From Prorocentrum cordatum (taxonomy: Eukaryota; Sar; Dinophyceae; Prorocentrales; Prorocentraceae): 64,000 bases of DNA. Shown piece after piece: positions 43,886 through 55,100 of the stretch (position 1 is the first letter of the stretch; each line of letters begins with the position of its first letter). The notes under the pieces are model-generated. The model was not told the origin of the DNA. It saw only the letters and a list, made by a program, of their open reading frames with translations, and ran no database searches. The stretch spans positions 278,050-342,049 of the forward strand of contig CAUYUJ010015304.1 of assembly GCA_963575745.1 (NCBI GenBank). Direction: 5' to 3'. Made by a program: the position numbers and the translations under genes.

Positions 43886-44005
43886 TTCCCCCCAACATCT
43901 GAGAGCCTCGCTTGAATCTGTTCTCGTTCAACCCCAGAGCCGCCCAAACGCCAGGCATGAGAAACGAGAATCCCTCCAAGCTCTTGTCGAATGTGTCTCC
44001 AGGGC

Positions 44006-46220
44006 TTCTGCGTCTCAATACGAGCTTTCTAGGCGCACATTTACTATCAAAACACTTGGCGCAATCAACTTCATCTCGACATGAAAAAAAAAATGAAATT
44101 TTCTAGAAATGCCTCCAGAAGCTCTCTCTTCCGACTCCGAGCACTCTCACGCGTGGAAGGAGCTCTACGAGGTTCCCGGCGGTGACCAGGTTGACGGTTC
44201 ACCGCCGGTGCCAGTTGGACCACCCGGCCCGGGCGGACAAAGTGTTAACCTTCGGTCGGTTTTGCAAAGATGTCAGAGATATTGACCATTCATTTTGAGA
44301 AAGCAGATTTTTCGCACCTGTAGTGGGTTAAGGCGCGTCTGCCATTAAAATTTTCAGGTCCGTAGCTGCAGTATGACTATCAAAACACTTGGAGGAACCG
44401 ACGTTGGACAAAAACAAAAGAACGTGATTGTTCGAGTTTCTCAGGTCTTGCTTCAGACGCTTTCTTCATGCTTACCGAGGATCGCCGTGTGAAGAAAGAG
44501 CTCTACGAGGGCCCCGGCGGTAACCTGGTTGACGGTTTACCGCCAGTTCCCAGTTGGCCGACCCGACCAGAAGAGACAATGTGACAACTTTGGGTTTTGC
44601 AAAGATTTCAAGGAGATTTGACAGTTCATTTGAAGAAAGCAAATTTTTCGCACCTGTAAACGACTATGGTGGCCCCTGCGTCTCAATATGAGCTCTATAG
44701 GCGCACATGTACTATCAAAACACTTGGAGCAACTAACTTCATCTTGACACCAAAAAAATATGTTTAATTTTTCGAGAAATGCCTCCAGAAGCTCTCTCTT
44801 CCGACTCTGAGCATTCTCACGCGTGGGAGAAGCTCTACGAGTTTCTCGGCGGTGACCAGGTTGACGGTTCACCACCGGCGCCAGTACCTCCTAGAGCTCT
44901 TCGGCATCGATCAGCAAGAGGAATACCTCGAGGAATTACTCGAGGAATTCCGGCGCGAGATTGAGCTGGTTGGACCCAACCAGCAAAGTGGCAACTTTTG
45001 GGTGGTTTTACAAATATTCGATCTAGTGGGTTATGCCGCGTCTGCCAGTTAAATTTTCAGGTTCGTAGGCACAGTACTACTCGCAAAACACTTGGCGGAA
45101 CCGACTTTGCATCAAAACCAAAAATCGTGATTTTCCGAGTTTTTCGGCTCTCCCTTCAGAAGCTTCCTTCACGTGTTCAGAGAAGCGCTGCGAGAAAAGA
45201 GCTCTCCCCGAGGTGTCCGGCGGTAACCTGGTTGACGGTTTACCGCCGGCTCCCCGTTCAGCATCGATGAGCTAGAGAAATTCGGGCGCAGGGTGGAGCT
45301 AGTTGGCCGACCCAGCCCCGACGGAGAATCTGCGAACCTTGGGTCGGTTGAACGAACTGTATGGGAGATTTGAACATTCGTTTTAAGAACCGGTATTTTT
45401 CGCACCTGTAGTGGGTTCTGTCGCGTCTTTTTATGAATTCTTACGTCCGTAGCTGCAGTTTCTGTATCAAAACACTTGGCGGAACCGTCGTGCGGTGACA
45501 ACTAAAAAGAATTACTTGTTCGAGTTTTCATCTCGCGTATCAGAAAAGCTTCTGCCGCATATTCTAAGCAGCGCCGTGCGACAAAAGAGGCTCGCGACGG
45601 TAACCTGGTTGACGGTTTTCCGCCGGCCCCCAGTACCTCGCAATGCTCTTCGTCGTCGATGAGCTAGAGGAATTCCGGCGCGGGGCGGAGCTAGTTGGTC
45701 GACCCGACCAGAAAAGACAATGTGGCAACTTTTCGGTGATTTTGCTAATATTTCAAAGATATTTGACCATTTATTTTGAGAAAGCAAATTCTTCGCACCT
45801 GTAGTGGGTTATGCCGCGTCTGCCTGTCAAATTCTCAGGTCCGCAAGTGCAGTATTACTATCAATAGACTTGGAGCAACCGACGTTGGATAAAACAGAAG
45901 AACGTGATTTTTCCAGTTTTTCGTTTCTCGCCCCAGAAGCTTTCTTCATGTGTTCCGAGATCGCCAAGCAAGGAAAGAGCTCTACGAGGTTCCCGGCGGT
46001 AACCAGGTTGACGGTTCACCGCCGGTTCCCAGTGCATTCTCTTTGCTCTCCGGGTTTTTCCCGGAGAGCTCTCTGACAGCTAAAGGGCTCAGATTAGCAG
46101 CCGGACGGTGGTGGTGCCTGCCAGACGCCCATCTTCGCTGCCCTAGAATCCCCGCAGCAAATCGTACCTCGTAGAGCTCTTCGGCATCGATGAGTTAGAG
46201 AATTCCGGCGCAGGGTGGAG
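44006..46220 (+). repeat. Satellite-2 array, plus orientation, with six hairpin modules
   Basis: About six units of 340-400 bp. Constant words: TACTATCAAAACACTTGG, TTTTCGCACCTGTAGTGGGTT, CTCTTCGGCATCGATGAG, GGAATTCCGGCGCGGG. Modules at about 44160-44215, 44498-44554, 44830-44885, 45199-45256, 45588-45634 and 45977-46033, all in the orientation GAGCTCTACGAG..GGTTGACGGTT(T/C)ACCGCC and all empty. No coding capacity. Confidence 0.85.
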
Positions 46221-46399
46221 CTAGTTGATCGACCCGGCTGGACAGGACAATGCGATAACTTTAGGTTGGTTTTCCCGGGGAGCTCTCTGAGAGCTATAGG
46301 GTTTCAGATTAGGGTGGTGGTGCCCGCCAGCAGCGCATCTTCGCCGGTCCAGAATTCTCGCAGCAGTTCGTTTGAGGTCGCAGCGGGTCCGGAAGAGTT

Positions 46400-46555
46400 T
46401 CCGGCACGCGTCCACGCGTGCCTGCACGCAGCGGGCACGCATGGAGGCATACCTGGCAGCGCTTTCGAAGCGCTTGAGGCGCGCCTGCACGCGCGCAGGC
46501 ACGCATGGCGGCGTCCCTGGCAGCGCTTTCGAAGCGCTTCAGGGGGGCACCCCAC
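46400..46555 (+). repeat. CpG-rich palindromic repeat
   Basis: Two copies, about 60 bp apart, of GCACGCATGG.GGC.T.CCTGGCAGCGC followed by the palindrome AGCGCTTTCGAAGCGCTT (7-bp arms, 3-nt loop). Upstream variants of CACGCGTCCACGCGTGCC add further self-complementary words. Confidence 0.65.
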
Positions 46556-46579
46556 GGAGGCTCTGGAGTCAACCGTTTC

Positions 46580-47023
46580 AAAAGAGCGGCGGAGATGGAG
46601 GTACTTCGGGCCCACATTTGCTCTGAACTACATGTGAACGAGCACCCATATTTGGACGCTAAGATTGACTCCGCTCGAAGGGCCTTCTGGGGTCAGGCTT
46701 CTTTCTTCCGCTCCACGGCCATTCCGTTGAAAGGTAAGTATGTGAGATACGCACAGAGGGTTCAGAGTATCGTGCTTTACGCTGCAGAAGGTTGTACGGT
46801 TGATTCTTATTCTTTGAATGCCCTGCATATCTTTGAAGGCAAATGCCTGGCTGTCATGTGTCGTTGTGTACGGAGGGAGGAGGAGAGTTATGAGGAGTGG
46901 AATACGAGGAGGTATGAACGGGCAAGGCAGATATTTCATGATGCATTCTGTGCGAGTATTGTACAGAAATTCCTCCGAGTGCATTGGATGTGGGCAACCG
47001 ATGTGAATGAGTTTGCTCGATGA
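46580..47023 (+). pseudogene. Plus-strand LINE fragment, post-RT region
   Basis: The only hairpin-LINE coding piece on the plus strand. KIDSARRAFWGQASFFRS, KGKYVRYAQRVQSIVLYAAE, SYSLNALHIFEGKCLAVM and EEWNTRRYERARQIFHDA align along their length with the region after the RT palm in LINE-B and LINE-C (for example SFEGRCLALMSGL and RRRYKVGRQSF in LINE-B). No RT catalytic motifs or RNase H remain. It lies beside plus-oriented satellite-2, consistent with the fixed orientation of LINEs to the module. Stop at 47021-47023. Confidence 0.65.
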
Positions 47024-47029
47024 CTCGAA

Positions 47030-47914
47030 CCATACAAATAGTTTGGCAAACCTAGCTCGAGTATCAGACCGAGTTCAAACCTCTGAATGCAACAGACGGA
47101 CCCGTCTGATATATCCTAATCGATTCCTGTGATTACCAGCCCTGCAGCCCCCCTACAGCCCGAGTTAAGTGCAGAAAAGCAACAGCACCTCTCAGGACTC
47201 GAACAATACGAATAGTTTAGCGGACCTAGTTCAGGCAGCAGACCAAGTTCCGAGCTCTCGATTCGACAGGCGAACGCGCCTCATGTCTCCAAATCGATTG
47301 CTGTGACTACCAGCACTGTAGCCCCCCTAGAGCCTGAGTTAAACAGAAAACCCGCAGCACATCTCAAGATGACTCGAAGAATACGAGTAGTTTCGCGAAT
47401 TTAGATCGGGCAGCAGACCGAGTTCAGAGCTCTGGATTCAACAGACGAACGCGACTCATGACTCTGAATCGGTGTCTGTAAGTATCAGCTCTGTAGTAGC
47501 TCAAGATAAGTACAGAAAACCGAGAGCGCCTGTCAAGGTGACTCGAATAATACGAATAGGTGTGCGAAACAAGCTCAGCTAGGAGACCGAGTTCAGACCT
47601 CTGGATCCAACAGACGAACGCGCCTGATCATTCTGAATCCATAAGCTGTGCTTACCAGCTCTGTAGCTGTCCTGTATCTCGAGTTAAGTCCAATATACCG
47701 AGAGCGCGTAAGATGACTCGAAACGGCCAATTCCCGCCGCAGAGCTTCTTGGCAGTAAAAGGTACCCGATCGAGCTGAGATCAAGATTACGAGCGGGAAT
47801 GAGATCGAATATCACGGGAACAAATACTAGAGCTCTAACGAATAGTTGAATTTCTAGAAAAAAAATCAACCGACCAAAAGTCAGCAAAAGGTCCGTCGAG
47901 ATTGTTCTTGCCAA
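47030..47914 (-). repeat. Satellite-1 variant array, minus orientation
   Basis: Diverged units of about 170 bp with CCTAGCTCGAG.AGCAGACCGAGTTC, CAGACGAACGCG and CGAGTTAAGT.CAGAAAACCG, ending in a GGTACCCGATCGAGCTGAG junction (about 47760). Confidence 0.8.
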
Positions 47915-48880
47915 CTGGGAACCGGCGGTAAACCGTCAACCAGGCTACAGCCGGATCCCTTGTAGAGCTCCTTTCTCGCACGGCGCTTCTCGATGCACGT
48001 GCAGGAAGAGTCTGGAGCAAGACCCAACAAACTCGAACATATTTGATGCTTTTATCGAAAGACGGTTCCGCCAAGTGTTTTGACAGCAATACTGAACCTA
48101 CAGATCTGAGAATTCCACTGATTAACGCGAAAAACCCACTACAGGTACGAAAACTTGCGCCGGCGGTGAACCGTCAACCTGGTCACCGCCGGGAACCTCG
48201 TAGAGCTCCCTTCACGGGTGAGAGTGCTTAGAATCAACAGAGAGAGCTTATGAAATTGGTTCCGCCAAGCTTTTTGATAGTAAATGTGCGCCTACAGAGC
48301 TCATATTAAGACGCAGAGGCCCTCATAATCGTTCACAGGTGCGAAAAATCTGCTTTTTCAAAATGAATTGTCAAATATCTTTCAAATCTTAGCAAAACTG
48401 ACCAAAAGTTGTCACAGTGTCTCTTCTGGTCGGGTCGGCCAACTAGCTCCACCCCGCGCCGGAATTCCTGAATTCCTCTAGCTCATCGATGCCGAAGAGC
48501 TCTACGAGGTACTACCGCTTCTCAAAACGAATGCTCAAATCTCTCACAAAGTTTGTCCGACCGAGCCAAAGTCTGCACATTCTCCGTCGGGGCCGGCTCG
48601 GCCAACTGGCGCCGGCGGTGAACCGTCAACCTGGTCACCGCCGGGAACCTCGTAGAGCTCTTTCCACGCGTGAGAGAGCTCAGAGTCGAAAGACAAACTT
48701 CAGGAGGCATGTCTCGAAAAATGAAACATTTATTTTTTGTCATCCACCCCGCGCCGGAATTCTTTAGCTCATCGATGCCGAAGAGCTCTACCAGGTACGA
48801 GCTCTCCAGCGCGCCGGAATTACTGGGCGCTGGCGGTAAACCGTCAACCTTTCTTACCGCCGGGGGACTCGTAGAGCTCC
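47915..48880 (-). repeat. Satellite-2 units with four empty hairpin modules
   Basis: Minus-oriented modules at 47915-47970 (right arm decayed), 48156-48208, 48606-48660 (perfect CCGGCGGTGA/TCACCGCCGG arms) and 48824-48880. The 48606 module is the natural empty-site comparison for the LINE-C-type insertions, since it has the CAACCTGGTC loop. Confidence 0.8.
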
Positions 48881-49975
48881 CTGACAACATATAACGTCGA
48901 CAAAAATGCAGAGAACGGATAGTTTTTCAGCCCAAGCGATTTCAGACCTCTCGATGCAACAGCCGAACGCCCCCGATGCTTCTCGATTGTCTTCTGTACG
49001 AGCTCTGTGGCTCTCCTACAGCCCGAGTTACGTGCGTGAATCGACAGCACCTCTCAAGATGAACAATATGAATAGTTGGGCATACCTAGCTCGAGGATCA
49101 GACCGAGTTCAGCCCTCTGAATGCGACAGGCGGACGCGTCTGATGTCTCCGAATCGATTCCTGTGATTACCAGCCCTGCAGCCACCCCACAGCCCAAGTT
49201 GAGTAGAAAACCGACAGCATTTCAGGATGACTCGAAGAATAGAAATAGTTTCGCGGACCTAGTTCGGGTAGCAGACCGAGTTCCGAGCTCTGGACTCGAC
49301 AGGCCGACGCGCCTGATGTCTTCAAATCGATTCCTGTGACTACCAGCACTGTATCGTCCCCACAACCCGAGTTAAGTACAGAAAACCGACAGCACCCCCC
49401 AAGATGACTCGAACAATACGAATAGTTTTGCAATTCTAGAGCGGGCAGCAGACTGAGTTCAGAGCTCTGGATTCAACGGACCAACGCGAATAACCACTCT
49501 GAATCGGATTCTGTGAGTATCATCTCTAGAGCTGTCGTACAGCTCCAGTTGAATACAGAAAACCGAGAGCGACTGTCAAGATATCTCGAATAATACGAAC
49601 AGGTTTGCGGGCCTAGCTTGGCTAGAACGGGTTCAGACCTCTGGATGCAAGAGACCAACGCGCCTGATCATTCAGAATCGGTTGGCTGTGCTTACCAGCT
49701 CTGTAGCTGTCCTGAAGCTCGAGTTAAATCCAATATACCCACAGCGCGTATCAAGATGGCTCGAAACGGCCGATCCCGCCTGGACGCTTTTTAACAGTAC
49801 AAGGTACCCGATCGAGCTGAGATCGAGATGGCGAGCGGGAATAAGATCGAAAACCACGGGGTAAAATAATAGAGCTCTAACGAAAATGTCCGTCGAGATT
49901 TTTCTTGTCAACTAGCTCTCCAGCGCGCCCGAATTACTCTTAAGTTTCCAGCATCGGGCGCGCGATGGAGCAAGT
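48881..49975 (-). repeat. Satellite-1 variant array, minus orientation
   Basis: About five diverged units like those at 47.0-47.9 kb, ending in the GGTACCCGATCGAGCTGAG junction (about 49803) and a GTCAACTAGCTCTCCAGCGCGCC spacer. Confidence 0.75.
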
Positions 49976-50050
49976 TGACTGACCCGGCTCCGACGCGCAA
50001 GGTTCCCAGAGAGTTCTCTGAGCTAAAGGCTTTACGGTGGAAGCCAGACT

Positions 50051-50544
50051 AGGCGCCGGCGGTAAGCCGTCAACCTTGGTTTTTTTGCGGTTTGCGGTCC
50101 GCCACTAGAATCCGAATCCGAATCGGCGGAGCAGTGCAACTGAGCCCCCACCATCTTAGGTAGGTCGTAGAGGAACTTATCATATGCAAACCAGCGAGTA
50201 ATAGTTTGGCCACCTCTGGCCTCCCACGACAATTTATCCGCACGCTCATTACCCTCACGAAAGAAATGCTTATACAGATTCTGTCCCGATGCAGGTGAGG
50301 TCAGTCCCCATCCAGACAGCATCGATACCGTATTTTGTAGTGTTCCCACCAGTCGTACATACTGCTTGTTGCGAATCTGCCACTCACCACACATCCAGTT
50401 TACAACAGTCTTACTATCTCCCAAGATCTCCATCCCAAGACGCTCAATATTCTCACACCTCCACTCCGTTTCATTCTCAAAATTTGCGGCAATACGTTTG
50501 CTCATCCTCTCAACCTTGGTTACCGCCGGGAGACTCGTAGAGCT
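50051..50544 (-). repeat. Hairpin module split by a truncated LINE-B
   Basis: Left half 50051-50081 and right half 50510-50544. TCAACCTTGGTT appears at 50070-50081 and 50510-50521. Removing 50082-50521 restores a module almost identical to the empty one at 36889-36944. Confidence 0.9.
50082..50509 (-). mobile_element. 5'-truncated LINE-B with internal deletion
   Basis: Matches LINE-B from its 3' end to about 29150, then jumps to about 29450 and continues to about 29775, where it is 5' truncated. The minus frame keeps EILGDSKTVVNWMCGEWQ and HFFREGNERAD but the deletion removed the following GAFDGG strand and Glu helix. Nearly identical to LINE-B elsewhere, so a young insertion. Confidence 0.85.
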
Positions 50545-51857
50545 TCCTTGCCGCCTGCTGTGCCTGAAAGCTCTGTAGCTTGCCTACAGCTCGAGTTAAG
50601 CTGAAAAAACCGAGAGCACCTACCAACATCCCGACTCATAGTGAATAAGTTGTTCCATCGATTCTCGAATTCTAACTCACTCGCGGACCCGCCTGATGTC
50701 TCCAAATCGATTCCTGCGATTACTAACCCTGCAGACCCCTTAGAGCCCGAGTTAAGTGCAGAAAACCGAGAGCACCTCTGAAGACAACTCGAACAATACG
50801 AATAGTTTCGCGTATCTAGCTTGGGCAGCAGATCGAGTTCAGAGCTCTGAATGCGACAGGCGGACGCGACTGATGTCTCCGAATCGATCCCAGTGATTAC
50901 CAGCCCCGCAGCCCACTCACAGCTCGAGTTAAGTGCAGAAAAGGGACAGCACCTCTCAAGATGACTCGAAGAACACGAATAGTTTTGCGGACATTGCTCG
51001 CGCAGCACACCGAGTTCTGAGCTCTGGATTTGGCAGGCGGACGCGCCTGATGTCTCCGAATTGACTCCTGTGAGTACGAGCCCTGTAGCCCCCCTACAGC
51101 CCGAGTTTAGTGCAGAAAACTGACAGCACCTCTCAAGATGACTCGAATAGTTTCGCGAACCTAGCTCGTGCAGCAGACCGAGTTCAGACCTCTGGATGGA
51201 ACAGACGAACGCGTCTGATGATTCGCAATCGATCTCTGTGATAATGAGCTCTGTAGCTGTCCTGTATCTCGACTTAAGTCCAATATACCGACAGCGCGTA
51301 TTAAGATGACTCGAAACGGCCGATCCCGCCACAGTGCTTTTCGATAGTAATATTCACCCGATCGAGCTAAGATCAAGATGGCGAGCGGGAATAAGATCGA
51401 ATATCACGGGAAAAATTACTAGAGCTCAAACGAATGTTCAAATTTTGAAAACAAAACTGGAAACCGGCGGTAAACCGTCAACCAGGTTACCGCCGGGCAC
51501 CTCGTAGAGCTCTCTTGTTGCACAGCGCTCCTCAGAACACATGAAGGAAGCTTCTGAAGCGAGAGCCAAAAAACCTGAAAAATCACGATTTTTCGGCTTC
51601 TATCCAAAATCGGTTCCTGCAAGTCTTTCGATAGAAATATTGCAGCTACGGACCTGAAAATTTTACTGGCAAACGCGGCATAACCCAGTACACGTGAAAA
51701 AAATCTGGTTCCTCAAAATGAATTGTCAAATATCTTTCAAATCTCAGCAAAACCGACCCAAAGTCACAACTTTGTCTCTTATGGCCGGGTCGGCCAACTA
51801 GCTCCACCCCGCGCCGGAATTCCTCTAGCTCATCGATGCCGAAGAGCTCTACGAGGC
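50545..51857 (-). repeat. Satellite-1 variants followed by a satellite-2 unit
   Basis: Satellite-1 variant units to about 51450 with a GATCAAGATGGCGAGCGGGAATAAG junction, an empty hairpin module at 51458-51512, then one satellite-2 unit to about 51857. Confidence 0.75.
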
Positions 51858-51889
51858 ACTGGCACCGGCGGTGAACCGTCAACCTGGTC
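51858..51889 (-). repeat. Left half of hairpin module occupied by the LINE-C pair
   Basis: GCACCGGCGGTGAACCGT then CAACCTGGTC (51880-51889), followed at once by the LINE-C 3' end. Confidence 0.85.
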
Positions 51890-51913
51890 TGCGGTCTGCG
51901 GGGCCCGATTCGA

Positions 51914-51928
51914 GCCCCCTTAGGGGGC
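51914..51928 (-). promoter_or_regulatory. LINE-C 3' UTR stem-loop
   Basis: GCCCCCTTAGGGGGC, six base pairs and a three-base loop, preceded by GGGGCCCGATTCGAG. Identical in copy 2 (58048-58062) and decayed in the non-autonomous element. 3' stem-loops of stringent LINEs are read by their own RT; that role is inferred here. Confidence 0.5.
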
Positions 51929-52120
51929 AGGGCCAGCGGTAGGATTACCTACAGGCAACCTAAGCACTAACAGCGGAGCTGTGCGAATATACAAGTCAGC
52001 GTAGCTGTGCAGATATGATACAACAGCGTAGCTGCACCGGAATATACACACATCAAAGAAACAGCGGGGGTAAGCATGTATCTTACAACAGCGGAGCTGT
52101 GCAGATATAGTACACAACAA

Positions 52121-55100
52121 TCACCGACCAAGCTGTACGTGTATACACATCTCGGCAATGCCATTGAGAAGCGAATGTGCAGCTGCCAACTCAGCCTGTG
52201 TGATCGTGCAGTGGCTAGGGATCATGAAACCTCTGCGGCCAACTCCAGGGTGCCATCCGCCCTGCACAAGTCCAGGGGGAAGCTGGTGAGGAGGAAGAGA
52301 GGGAACAAGATAAGCATCCAGAACCCAGCCACACGAAGTGCCACGCTCACACCGCCCACCATCGAAAGCTCCTGTAAGTGCACGAACAATATAATGACCC
52401 GATCTAATATGATAAAGAGTGTTATGATTCCAACGAACATCAGAAGTTACTTTACCCTCACGTGCAAGATGTGTCTCATGGTCCGCCTCATCGTTGCCCT
52501 CCCTGTACACCCATTTCCACATATCCCTTCCCACTTCAGCCGTGACAAGATGATGGTCCTCACTCATTCTGTGAAGGCGGTTCTGCATACCCTTGATCGT
52601 GCGGCGATATACTTCATTGTGACAGCGATATCGCCCATTAAGCCAGCGCACAACACACTGGCTATCCCCACGGAGCTCCAAGCCATATCCTCCCCCTTCC
52701 CCACGCCAAGTGGTTTCATCATCATTTATCGCGGCCAGTCGTTTCGCCACCCGTTCATTTTCACGTCGTTGCTGCTCCTCTGACTTCTCCTCCCCCTCCT
52801 CCTCCTGCTTGAACTCACCCGTGAAAGGATCCCGAAGAAGGCAGAAATCGAAGAGATCATCCAAGTCCAGGGCGGCCAGGGTACCCACCAGGAAAGAACG
52901 CCAGCCAGTTTCATTCCAGACCATCGTGCGATCCCAATGAACCCCTTGCGTGTGCTCGAAGACTTCGTACCAAGGCCTAAGTCCCGTCAAGACTCGATGA
53001 CGACAAGCTCTAGTAAACCGTCGGCCCCCAGGGAGAGCTCTAACATGCACGTCACGCTGCTCAGTCCACTCCCCCGACGCGTGCATCATCGTCAAGGCGC
53101 TCTGCCTACTGGCAGTGGGCAATCCTCCTTCCTCCTCCCGTGCATAGGTATGGCGTACCCGCTTACGAACAGGCTCATGTACATGTTGTGAATCATGATG
53201 CTCATGTGCCGTGTTCTCCGATATACGTCTGCGAACTGACCTATTCTCCAAGGAAGATGCGCTCTGTGCCTTTCTCCTACACGAACTGTTAAGCTGTCTG
53301 GCATTCGGGGTAGGCGAGGGAAACGATAACTCCAAGGAGCGCTGCGAACCACCAAAAATATCAGGATCTCGTGGCTCATGATAAAGAATGCCCTGACTGA
53401 GTGCGTCCTCATCCACCCGACTATGCTCCTCATGGATCGTGCTCACAACATGTTTGGCGAAGAGCCACTGGCGATGAAGGGCGAGCTGGACCATCGAAGG
53501 CTTACGGGCCCACTTCAATAAGCGACGACCACCTTTAATCCTCCTGCCCCAGTACTCTCCCCAGGACTCCGTGATCTTCTTTTTGAGACGTCTCATGGTG
53601 GACAAGAAGTTGCCTTCAGCTGCATGTATCTGTTGGAGACTACCCGAATCCAAAGTCGTACCCTCCAAACCGTACAGAAAGCAACTTCTGACCCTGCTAT
53701 CATAACGCTGAAACTTACAACGAAGCGGAACCACGGGCGACGAGTAAAAAGAAATCTCACTCATAAAGACCCGCCGTGCCTTCTCCAGTCGGTGCTTAAT
53801 GTCTTCATGATCCTGAAATCGTACGTCCAATAGCGTGCCAAGAACCTCCATCCTCTCCACCTGCCTCACTATCATCTCCTCCGAAGGGCCTGCGGCGCTC
53901 TGGGAAGCCCCACGAGAACGCTTCCTACCCACCTCAGCAGGCAGGAGCCCCGGCACAGGCAGGCGGATATCCTGCAATGGACCTTGGACGCCACAAGCCA
54001 AGAACTCCATCGAAGATGCTTTCCAGTTGAAACCGAAGCGGTGGAGGACCCCAGTCAAGTCCTCGAGCATATGGGTCAATTCTCGCCTGGAAGCTGCTGC
54101 CAGCAAAATATTGTCTGCCCACAACCAGTGGTTGACCAAGAGATTGGATGCCTCATCAGTGAGCCTGACGCCGTATCCAGACTGCCTCCAACCTGCCGTC
54201 ACTGGTGCAAGCACACGAAGGGTCTGGGCAACAAATAGCAAAGGCGCCTCCAAGGAACCTGTACGAATGCAAGTATCCCACGAGATAGTCGTAGAACACT
54301 GTTGGAAGCTGATCTCTGCCGCGTTACAAGCATAACTCTCAAAGACAGCATACACAAGGGCAGGATGGACATGATGGAATAAAAGCGCCTCTGCTGCACA
54401 TCTAACCGTGAAAGTATCAAACGCCTTTTCAATATCAGCACTTGCAAGGTAAAGACTCTCCTCCTTCCCCCACACAACGCCGTGTTGAGCAAGACGTTTG
54501 AGGGGGGCCGTGACCTCATAACATTTGTGACCCGCGATAAAGCCATATAAGTTGCAACCTGGCGGTGCAGCCTGCCGAACGCGGTGTTCTAGAAGTATAC
54601 ATAGACAACTGCTATACCACTTACCAAAATGAGAAAGAAGTGAAAGGGCAGGCGTTTCTTCAAAATCACGAGCCTTGGGAATCTTAGGCATCAAGCATAC
54701 CAAGATCTCTCTCCAGGACTTCGGTGAAACATGTTTCTGATCATACAGCAAACGGAATAAGGTAAGTATGTGTCGGAGGGCTTCCCATGGCAATGCTTTG
54801 AGCACCGATGACGACACCCCGTCTGCACCTGTTGCCCGTCCTTCCCTGAGTCTAGACCGTGCCTCCAGCAAGAGACCCATGTTGATCGGGCTGCGGTGGG
54901 GCTCTCCGGAGTCTCGCAGGGCCTTACACTGGTTCTTAAGCTCATCCAAGCACACGTTGGTGTCCTGTCGGTGGGGATCGCTAGAGTACCTCAGGAGCCC
55001 ATGACGCCGAAGGCCCTCAATCCACTTCTCCTGGTCACGCGTGAGGACCCCGTCCACATACATGTGCGTAATGACAGGCCTACGACGGACACCGTCACGA

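Larger units (their letters stand above)
42721..44005 (-). mobile_element. 5'-truncated, degenerate LINE-D
   Basis: LINE 3' portion with its 3' end in the usual target loop. The coding part covers the region after the RT and the RNase H. Its 5' end at about 44005 runs directly into satellite-2 (CTGCGTCTCAATACGAGC) rather than a module half, so the right flank was rearranged or deleted. Confidence 0.65.

Noticed and set aside
44006-46220. Terminal inverted repeats of a DNA transposon
   Set aside because: The modules are internal hairpins with complementary arms 14 bases apart, not paired ends of an element, and no transposase is present.
50150-50185. Junction in the short LINE-B copy as a spliced intron
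   Set aside because: The boundaries lack GT/GC..AG on the coding strand and the missing part encodes conserved RNase H residues, so a deletion is simpler.
22794-51857. CRISPR-like array of regularly spaced repeats
   Set aside because: Units are 175-350 bp long, diverged over their whole length and without short identical repeats separated by unique spacers; this is eukaryotic satellite DNA.
24000-51900. Recurrent peptide KELYE(V/F)PGGNQVDG..PPAP in many frames
   Set aside because: It is the translation of the hairpin module, which occurs in all frames and both orientations without flanking coding sequence.
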